A stretch of 64,000 bases of DNA from Piezodorus guildinii (lineage: Eukaryota; Arthropoda; Insecta; Hemiptera; Pentatomidae): the NCBI GenBank assembly GCA_023052935.1, contig CM041293.1, positions 169,839,341 through 169,903,340 of the forward strand, read 5' to 3'. Both the position numbers and the translations under genes were made by a program. Below, one piece after another: positions 62,001-64,000 of the stretch. Below the pieces are notes generated by a model. It saw nothing but the letters and a program-made list of their open reading frames with translations. It searched no databases and was not told where the DNA came from. Each line of letters begins with the position of its first letter. Within the stretch, counting starts at the first letter, position 1.

Positions 62001-62914
62001 AATCTTCCACCACTTCACATTTTTTGCACTTTTTTAATTGTTACTTACATATAAATCCTATAACTTTTATAACTTTCTGGACTAGATCAATAGCTGGTCC
62101 TTTATAGATAAGAATCACGCATAAATATCATTTATGAAAAAGAATAAATCATATTTCGAACAGACACATTCAGAGCACGTGCTTATTACTACACTGTCAT
62201 CACCTGTTTTATAAAATAAAGAATTGTTTAACAGTCCTTTGATTAATACAATTAACTATCATGACAGAGATATAAACTCCCTTGGTAAAATATTAACATA
62301 TGATAATGAAATCAAGAATAATAAAATTCTTGATTTTACACATATTAATTTAAATTATTTTTTAACTATCAGATATTAATTTATTATAATTTTCTCTCTA
62401 GCCAAGATATTATCCATATTATGGAGTGGTGCCATCAGAGCCTGAAAAATGTTTTGAAGAGGATTCAATGGTAAGCTTACATAATTTTCTTATTGCTTTG
62501 TTTCAATAGAATAATATTTCCTTAGTTCAACACATTAAATCTATTTATTTTCTTAAACCTTTATCCTGTATACTATCAAAACGTGAACTATCAAATATTA
62601 ATTTATTATAATTTCCTCTCTAGCCAAGATATTATCCATATTATGGGGTGGTGCCATCAGAGCCTGAAAAATGTTTTGAAGAGGATTCAATGGTAAGCTT
62701 ACATAACTTTCCTATTGCTTTGTTTGAATAGAATAATATTTCTTTATTTTAACATATTAATTTAAATTATTTTTTTAAACATTTATCCTGTATACTATCA
62801 AAACGTGAACTATCAGATATTAATTTATTATAAATTTCTCTCTAGCCAAGATATTATCCATATTATGGGGTGGTGCCATCAGAGCCTGAAAAATGTTTTG
62901 AAGAGGATTCAAAG
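38003..62914 (+). CDS. Micro-exon gene with tandem 69-nt repeat exons (unknown family)
   Basis: Exons: 38003-38036, 38170-38321, 43051-43092, then ten 69-nt exons ending at 62914, plus a last exon not settled. The product would have a 62-residue N-terminal part (starting MDSCNLFAPK, with an acidic amphipathic stretch HIVEEGSNVHEIIMNAHKLE), a 14-residue linker (ENPVPQTTMTHYSW) and ten 23-residue repeats with consensus start PRYYPYYGVV and end EKCFEEDSM. One Cys occurs per repeat and Tyr, Pro and Glu are abundant. All junctions from exon 2 on are phase 0, and the whole path is stop-free despite insertions in its introns. There is no obvious signal peptide at this ATG. Function is unknown; a repetitive structural or effector-like protein is one possibility. 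Confidence 0.75.
38170..38321 (+). CDS. Micro-exon gene, exon 2
   Basis: Acceptor atttttcaag, donor CTG|gtaagt, 152 nt. Completes the split Lys codon, then CPKEIVIEIHIDHIVEE, ending SSQSMLENPGL. High coding-like GC compared with flanking introns. The acidic, helix-favouring sequence contains no recognised domain. Confidence 0.75.
38322..39600. other. Intron 2, left part
   Basis: AT-rich intron sequence with T-runs. No element recognised. Confidence 0.5.
39603..40795 (-). mobile_element. PIF/Harbinger-like DNA transposon remnant
   Basis: The minus strand at 40150-40360 reads DSGF-like text, then IVRAFGVMKRRFSCLANGIP, matching the conserved C-terminal segment of Harbinger nucleases (VFGVLKxRF). 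The right end, read inward, begins GGCCCTGTTGCACCGACCG, next to a TTA trinucleotide. A weakly similar left end starts near 39600 (TTAGGCTTAGGTACAACC). Many stops; dead copy. Confidence 0.55.
41180..42770 (-). pseudogene. I-like non-LTR fragment in intron 2
   Basis: On the minus strand 42350-42680 gives KAFDTVW, GVPQGSILSPTLFSISLSDL and FTDDLAINCSS (RT), and 41450-41600 gives YTDGSKTAEPTCCALVYHN and AELTAI (RNase H). Frameshifts and stops are frequent. Both domains are in element order, so this is one decayed insertion lying antisense to the host gene. Confidence 0.75.
43051..43092 (+). CDS. Micro-exon gene, exon 3
   Basis: Acceptor atacttgcag, donor TGG|gtaagt, 42 nt, phase 0 at both ends. 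Encodes ENPVPQTTMTHYSW. Its first residues echo the end of exon 2 (LENPGL). Confidence 0.7.
43263..43728. mobile_element. Mariner-type MITE in intron 3
   Basis: The left end TTGGGTTTTAAAATAAGTTC and the reverse complement of the right end TTGGGTTGTTTAATAAGTTC match at 17 of 20 positions and continue matching (GTAG.GTTT). The element is 466 bp, non-coding, and ends next to tta on the right. It sits between exon 3 and the first repeat exon. Confidence 0.75.
43811..43879 (+). CDS. Array 2 micro-exon 1
   Basis: 69 nt. The most divergent start, PTFYPSFGVVSS; ends EKCFEEDSM. Confidence 0.8.
44033..44101 (+). CDS. Array 2 micro-exon 2
   Basis: 69 nt, PRYYPYYGVVSLES then EKCFEEDSM. Confidence 0.8.
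44255..44323 (+). CDS. Array 2 micro-exon 3
   Basis: 69 nt, PRYYPYYGAVPSEA then EKCYEEDSM. Confidence 0.8.
44477..44545 (+). CDS. Array 2 micro-exon 4
   Basis: 69 nt, PRFYPYQEVVSSEP then EKCSKEDSM. The I element sits 30 bp into the following intron. Confidence 0.8.
44770..48429 (-). CDS. I-clade ORF2 polyprotein (EN-RT-RNase H), intact
   Basis: 1219 codons. Residues 1-225 are the APE-like endonuclease (LQWNCNGLRSH, ALQETMLKP, VGDMNGHNPLWGS, SDHFPLLI). RT is at about 480-760 (YRPIFLTSCLSKIMERMVNK, QSGFRKGRCTVDHL, FFDMTKAFDNINH, GVPQGCVLSPTLF, catalytic LFADDFAIA). RNase H is at about 955-1085 (YTDGSKSEES, TAELQAI, TDSLSAL, IPSHVGIVGNELADRAAKQA). A C-terminal CPHCNSILTISHILEEC knuckle follows. 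All catalytic motifs are present, so this copy could supply function. It starts at the first ATG, right at the endonuclease. Confidence 0.95.
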   Translation of the reverse strand: MAILQWNCNGLRSHFNDLKILIHDSEATVIALQETMLKPTDPFSLKNFEIYRKDGPNQNHGHHGVLIAVHKSVYSESIPLNSRLQTVAVRVHRDFPLTICTIYLPQDPTIDTNQLLDIYNQLPRPVLFVGDMNGHNPLWGSPNMNIRGKIIENFLDTSNLLLLNSGDPTFLSSSYGTYSALDLSLCSPSLYNDVDWTVLPDLHGSDHFPLLIKMKHVKPTRITPKWMLHRADWDLFVSLASAPRTPPHELTIDEGCSTITNTIIRAAKESISMSSDSPRRPPVPWFNDACREAIRDRRKAYKKFQKCMTSENLVEYKRQRALCRRIINLSKSESWKKYISSINSSTTSTQIWKKIRKITKSSSSTRYTILINGQLSDDPKTVADAFGNFFSEVYTSGSSNNDCEVIDYVNRSIHDDSADYNIPFSKWELKNILSSVKGSTPGPDLVHYDMIKHLPSNTLTWLLNYYNNVWSTGQFPNFWRHSFVIPIPKNEKDKRLLNSYRPIFLTSCLSKIMERMVNKRLMWTIENNNLLQPFQSGFRKGRCTVDHLVTLETEIQYAFINSQQLIAIFFDMTKAFDNINHSVILSKLSSNGIHGHLFHYIQEFLQHRFFRIRIGCELSANQEQMKGVPQGCVLSPTLFCLAINELGLNLPRGVKPMLFADDFAIACRSGNVTTIQHKLQDAINRINNWSHSIDLEFSSEKTRALHFSRKRNTPASPTLYLGNSPILYTNSYKFLGLTFDKRLSWEPHVSALKSATTKKLTILRYLSNTSWGSDRSTMFKIYQHLVCSKLDHACFVYGSARFRTLNKLDTVHHMGIRNATGAFRTSPVLSLCAEAGIPPLLFRRKKLAVNYISKLILQPDHPTHSSIFKPKFTNAFRNKPNSTLPLTERMSSAIDFLKSLPICKPEPLNPPWLHKPPNIMLDLSRLLKTNTSPSEYKNEFTTLLHTLPDTFLIYTDGSKSEESTACSFVTHNSTHKIKLHKLCNIYTAELQAIVSALHYAMSVPSHSITIVTDSLSALKGLNSMYSPQPLVLKIHRYIHMLQELEKTVCFIWIPSHVGIVGNELADRAAKQALTLPGQGVAILTPRDMSQPLRKEISAAWQSMWDESPASKLKVVKTKVGPWSSSCRSNRREEVVLARLRIGHTNMTHLHLITKQPPPKCPHCNSILTISHILEECLSYRTGLNKFGLIPNISFILSDNENNISALFRFLKKHLLFNKI
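48430..50001 (-). repeat. Low-complexity inter-ORF region of the I element
   Basis: About 1.57 kb between ORF1 and ORF2. A block of about 220 bp starting 'gtcaggaggcaatat' occurs twice with a 401-bp offset (48461 and 48862), followed by roughly 300 bp of A/AATA/ATAA simple repeats (49130-49480) and a TG/CATA-type region (49590-49680). The long open frames here are Ile/Phe/Tyr runs from simple sequence, not genes. Confidence 0.8.
50002..51209 (-). pseudogene. I-clade ORF1, gag-like, one frameshift
   Basis: Starts near 51194-51209 (MDDPDDPNSPLAKRKRPRGR) and runs to about 50815, where a frameshift moves it to the frame carrying zinc knuckles (CFNCLGFYHPTAQC, CIQCGKNKHGENHRC, CINCNGPHHALDRSC), then a Pro/Ser-rich tail ending at 50002. 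Two frames are needed for one protein of about 400 residues. It is the RNA-binding partner of ORF2. Confidence 0.8.
51484..52324 (-). pseudogene. Older I-like non-LTR fragment in the array
   Basis: Minus strand: RNase H remnants near 52050-52290 (LLIVTDSLSSLKAIADTKSN, VGN-D-ADREANRARL in shifted frame) and the C-terminus at 51549-51806 (LARLRTGHTAFTHGYLMRGL, ending FEFFRDIGLLNSI). Left flank caacacatt at 51475-51483 equals the right flank seen in array 1 at 9201-9209, so it is the target duplication. In array 2 the right duplication was deleted. Confidence 0.8.
52406..52474 (+). CDS. Array 2 micro-exon 5
   Basis: 69 nt, PRYYPYHGVVPSEP then EKCFEEDLM, matching array 1 exon 1. Confidence 0.8.
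52628..52696 (+). CDS. Array 2 micro-exon 6
   Basis: 69 nt, PRYYPYHEVVPSEP then EKCFEEDLM. Confidence 0.8.
52850..52918 (+). CDS. Array 2 micro-exon 7
   Basis: 69 nt, PRYYPYQEVVSSEP then EKCSEEDSM. The Gypsy insertion follows 64 bp into the next intron. Confidence 0.8.
52983..53238 (-). repeat. Gypsy 3' LTR
   Basis: 256 bp. Its inner edge abuts a purine-rich tract (minus strand AGTGGAGG) serving as polypurine tract. Similar to 57577-57717 plus 62225-62340 with a few substitutions. Confidence 0.9.
53261..54292 (-). pseudogene. Gypsy integrase
   Basis: Minus strand from about 54290: zinc-binding region with H...H and CKQCELC, core with VDYFTRYAW (first Asp), ILADQYSALNSSKF (second Asp) and NPQSNGLNERLNQTL (Glu region), C-terminal VYVTNGNSLNRRKLDEVRIG. 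A frameshift near 53815 (T-run) separates 53784-54170 from 53261-53716. The upstream part continues beyond the RTE insertion. Confidence 0.8.
54307..54903 (-). mobile_element. RTE-like non-LTR fragment nested in Gypsy pol
   Basis: The minus strand reads FKYLGSIITRKNEIQEEI near 54850 and then RRLKWASKVVGLDDEQIP and GRRPKGRPKRRWEDCV (54323-54610), the C-terminal signature of RTE-type RT proteins. The tail is (AAT)n-like at 54307. Target duplication ttctattgtttaat / ttctattatttaat (one mismatch) at 54293-54306 and 54904-54917. Strongly 5' truncated. Confidence 0.85.
54918..55678 (-). pseudogene. Gypsy RT/RNase H with a deleted RT core
   Basis: Residues begin SPFASPVTLAYKKEYGKRTR, LCVDYRELNRAVIPESHPF, then jump directly to INWTEECEKSFKEIKEYL and the RNase H domain (IVIEVDASRVGLGAILKQ, GYFSKKLTSGQ). 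The palm segment that should hold the YLDD/YVDD motif is absent, leaving an in-frame deletion. RNase H continues with YNFKVVYKEGRDNVEADS near 55110 after a frameshift. Confidence 0.85.
55969..56493 (-). pseudogene. Gypsy protease region
   Basis: 174 codons. IYDNGSTCSLI matches the aspartic protease active-site region, but the usual D-S/T-G reads D-N-G, and LLLGLDAITKF matches the downstream I-L-G-x-D segment. The linker between 55969 and 55678 is frameshifted. Confidence 0.65.
56560..57576 (-). pseudogene. Gypsy gag (capsid and zinc knuckle)
   Basis: Frames 57156-57548 and 56686-57003 give capsid-like sequence (LPPQLKNLTLHKGLFAIK; WEDWKKSLLLVYSKKGW). A knuckle, CPICEALGYRNRYHPTKVC, lies near 56560-56625. 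Several frameshifts separate the pieces. Confidence 0.7.
57577..57717 (-). repeat. Gypsy 5' LTR, part 1
   Basis: Matches 52983-53125; interrupted by the Jockey insertion. The inner end reads ta instead of tg. Confidence 0.85.
57872..59799 (-). pseudogene. Nested Jockey ORF2, RT part (frameshifted)
   Basis: 58357-59799 carries RT motifs: ASYRPISLLPVCSKIFEKLL, HQFGFRSFHST, GAFLDVTQAFDRVWH, GVPQGSVLAPLLYLI and the catalytic YADDTAII. A frameshift at about 58340 leads to the C-terminal part 57872-58315 (TWGPHVKTTLKTLNFRLR, ending LKRSWMRDLLA). No RNase H. A second shift near 59810-59840 separates it from the endonuclease. Confidence 0.88.
59840..60577 (-). CDS. Nested Jockey ORF2, endonuclease part
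   Basis: 245 codons with LLWNTNGILRHK, LTETHLTS, YCPPKYI, AGGDFNAKHQHWGS and GSDHLPVTLML. Its ATG overlaps the ORF1 stop by 11 nt (ATGGACATTAG), a -1 arrangement. The protein is interrupted after residue 245. Confidence 0.88.
   Translation of the reverse strand: MDISSLTVGSLSILLWNTNGILRHKTELEIYMQQKRIDIVLLTETHLTSRNKLYIPNYTLYRTDHPNNTAHGGTAILIKSNLKHYPIHVNSTAQIQITEIQLQTNHRNITIASIYCPPKYILTEQMFVELFQSFGRTFLAGGDFNAKHQHWGSRLCTPRGRRLKSAVTQLSLNVFAPDKPTYLPNSQYKKPDVLDIFVAKDLTTLPITIITETDLGSDHLPVTLMLGVEKFFAERRPSLTYGVMN
60567..61742 (-). CDS. Nested Jockey ORF1, gag-like
   Basis: 391 codons, open. Basic N-terminus, PRE_C2HC-like region (DFHTYQLSEDKNPRVIIKGL), zinc knuckles CFRCQGLAHTKSYC, CVRCGEAHETSAC and CANCEGAHPANYRGC, then a Pro/Gln-rich tail. 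RNA-binding role. Confidence 0.9.
   Translation of the reverse strand: MGSGRKRPCSSGELRKVTKKINNIETTNRYDPLLNINNTEAYNQPNETDSKQVKLPPIFLNGIQNIEALISFLKKEIGHNHFNIKSTVRHVILYPASPESYRSAVRSLKKVNADFHTYQLSEDKNPRVIIKGLHASTPESIIKEELKTLGYDVSNVTNSISARTKLPLNMLFVDITKNTYNEKIFDLNYIYYTKIKIEEVRKKREIPQCFRCQGLAHTKSYCYHQPRCVRCGEAHETSACLKTRNTPAKCANCEGAHPANYRGCQALKNLRAQRTQKYRPPPVTVEPPPDLEQYSPLPNSPYQQQPSEPFTLLPRMERPNCPRPNLETHQPQPYPRSGMREDSSQLMQPAGSLPSQQTNLLNNLSALIQPLLTLMNQISQLTQALTATYGH
62225..62340 (-). repeat. Gypsy 5' LTR, part 2
   Basis: Continues the LTR after the nested Jockey; ends tgattttaca followed by target duplication cata. Confidence 0.88.
62402..62470 (+). CDS. Array 2 micro-exon 8
   Basis: 69 nt, consensus peptide. 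The upstream intron is shortened by about 32 bp. Confidence 0.8.
62624..62692 (+). CDS. Array 2 micro-exon 9
   Basis: 69 nt, consensus peptide. Confidence 0.8.
62846..62914 (+). CDS. Array 2 micro-exon 10
   Basis: 69 nt, consensus except the last codon is AAG (Lys) instead of ATG. Donor AAG|gtaagc is kept. Confidence 0.8.
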
Positions 62915-63124
62915 GTAAGCTTCCATAGCTTTCCTATTGCTTTGTTTGAATAGAATAATATTTCTATCGTTCAATACATTAATTTTATTTATTTTCTTAA
63001 AATTTTAATCATTACTGAGACTCTGTTTTTTTAAAATATGTTAATGATATTTATCATCATTGATAAATAGTTATTTAATTTCCTTAATTTGATTCATTCA
63101 TATCTAAAATTATAAAATTGTTTT

Positions 63125-63160
63125 TTGGCTAGGTTTCGAAAATATAACAAAAATAGCTGC
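63125..63160 (+). other. Altered terminal exon candidate after array 2
   Basis: Homologous to 10905-10945, but the acceptor AG before gctagg is lost (ttttttggctag). Using the next AG gives VSKI and a stop from 63133; keeping the old frame without a splice site gives ARFRKYNK. The true last exon may lie beyond this window. Confidence 0.3.
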
Positions 63161-63164
63161 CGAC

Positions 63165-63760
63165 TTTTTTCGATTACATTGTCTTTATATGAATCATGTT
63201 ATCATATAATTTTAAATATATTTTTAATTTAGATTTGTTCGAGTCACATATTGGTATTATAATTAGATCTTGAAAACTTTATGATGTAACTTATTTAATT
63301 TGAATTTAATTTAACTTACTTATCTATGATGATAAACGATAGAATAAATAATAATAAATATTATTATTTTTATAAGAAATAAAATAAATAAAAAAAAATT
63401 ATTTTATAATTTATTGACATTTCCAACTGTATTAGTTAATACATCAAGTAAATTAGCCATCGGCACCACTCGCTGGGTAATCTAGACTAGAAGGTCTCGA
63501 GGCCATCTTTAAAGAAAGTTAAAAAATAATAATTTTATATCTATATTCCTATTAAGGAAAGGCCGAAATTAAATAAAAATAAAATAGAAAAACAGTAAAC
63601 TAATAAAATAATTGGAACAGTAAACATTATGATGTAATATTAATAGTTGACATAATGATTAGCAATAAAAAGAACACTGAAAAGTGTGAGTAATCTCAAA
63701 ACGGGCGTAAAATAATTTGATTTTGTTGAATGAGCCGATATAAACCAATGTTCTTCACTA
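63165..63760. other. AT-rich spacer
   Basis: No gene recognised. Ends at the 3' region of the next non-LTR element. Confidence 0.5.
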
Positions 63761-63764
63761 TCCG

Positions 63765-64000
63765 AGTGACACCGTCGACGACCCGATCACTATCGCTCAA
63801 AGCCTTAAGGTCTTTACGTGGTACGCTACATTTTACATATTCCCTACTGTAACGAGGACCTCTTTAAAAATATGACTTACTGTGAGAGTCACATTACACA
63901 TTTGACATCGAGGATAATCCCTTCGTGCCATGAGGTGCTCATGAGTGATGCGGCAGTGTCCTATCCTCAGGCGGGCGATAACTACCTCCTCACGCCTGCA
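63765..64000 (-). pseudogene. Non-LTR C-terminal fragment at the window edge
   Basis: The minus strand reads RREEVVIARLRIGHCRITHE, then CQMCNVTLTVSHI, the post-RNase H region of I-like proteins (compare EEVVLARLRIGHTNMTHLHL in the intact ORF2). It continues past the window end. Stops appear toward the 3' end. Confidence 0.7.

Larger units (their letters stand above)
57718..62211 (-). mobile_element. Jockey-clade element nested in the Gypsy 5' LTR
   Basis: Poly(A) tail read as a T-run at 57722-57735, ORF1 and ORF2 present, 5' region to 62211. Target duplication taaaataaagaat (13 bp) at 57705-57717 and 62212-62224. The family is related to but distinct from the 21.7-26.4 kb Jockey. This is the youngest event at this position, because it interrupts the LTR. 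Confidence 0.92.
52983..62340 (-). mobile_element. Ty3/Gypsy LTR retrotransposon with two nested insertions
   Basis: LTRs of about 256 bp begin TG and end CA. The left LTR is 52983-53238; the right one is split into 57577-57717 and 62225-62340. Target duplication cata lies at 52979-52982 and 62341-62344. The element is antisense to the host gene. Gene order on the minus strand is gag, protease, RT, RNase H, integrase. It carries an RTE fragment (54307-54903) in pol and a Jockey element (57718-62211) in its 5' LTR, and its RT lacks the catalytic core. Confidence 0.92.
43811..62914 (+). repeat. Micro-exon array 2 (222-bp exon plus intron units, TE-interrupted)
   Basis: Ten units in three blocks: 43811-44545 (4 exons), 52406-52918 (3) and 62402-62914 (3). 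Within blocks exon starts are exactly 222 bp apart. Subtracting the I element and the old I-like fragment restores 222 bp between exons 4 and 5. Subtracting the Gypsy block gives about 190 bp between exons 7 and 8, reflecting a 32-bp intron deletion. Introns are as similar to each other as exons, indicating unequal crossing-over or conversion of whole units. Confidence 0.92.

Overview
This is eukaryotic, AT-rich, TE-dense DNA, most likely from an insect. Introns carry GT-AG boundaries, and the mobile elements are the usual arthropod set: Jockey-clade, I-clade and RTE-like non-LTR elements, a Ty3/Gypsy LTR element, mariner, PIF/Harbinger, a Penelope-like element (PLE) with hammerhead ribozymes, and tRNA-derived SINEs. 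I see no prokaryotic features. The species cannot be fixed from this window.

The main host content is a micro-exon gene family on the + strand. The better copy starts with a 34-nt coding exon at 38003-38036, then a 152-nt exon (38170-38321) and a 42-nt exon (43051-43092). Ten near-identical 69-nt exons follow (43811 to 62914), each flanked by ctctctag and gtaagc. All ten are open and exactly 23 codons long, and every junction from exon 2 onward is phase 0. Each 69-nt exon plus its roughly 153-nt intron forms a unit of about 222 bp, so exon and intron were amplified together. The predicted product is a short acidic N-terminal domain followed by about ten copies of a 23-residue Tyr/Pro/Glu-rich repeat with one invariant Cys. 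A second array (9297-10697) has seven exons, two of them frameshifted, and lacks the three 5' exons. It looks like a duplicate with a large internal deletion. Two further phase-0 terminal-exon candidates lie at 13785-13997 and 14485-14553.

The array at 43.8-62.9 kb has been split by three insertions: a nearly complete I-clade element (44576-51435, target duplication 44564-44575/51436-51447), an older I-like fragment (51484-52324), and a Gypsy element (52983-62340, 4-bp target duplication) that itself carries a nested RTE fragment and a nested Jockey element. Removing them restores the 222-bp spacing, apart from a deletion of about 32 bp beside the Gypsy. All of these insertions, and the remnants in the gene's large intron, lie antisense to the gene.

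Region by region: 1-1140 decayed non-LTR fragments; 1.1-9.1 kb AT-rich DNA with a MITE and copies of a locus-specific long repeat; 9.1-11 kb array 1; 11-12 kb non-LTR endonuclease remnant with a SINE; 12.2-13.4 kb composite PLE with three pLTR copies; 13.8-14.6 kb terminal-exon candidates; 15.5-17.8 kb PLE remnant cut by a truncated I element; 17.8-21 kb Jockey and other non-LTR remnants; 21.0-26.7 kb mariner split by a Jockey element; 26.7-37.3 kb long-repeat units, one interrupted by a non-LTR element at 30.2-33.9 kb; 37.7-63 kb the micro-exon gene; 63.8-64.0 kb the end of another non-LTR element.
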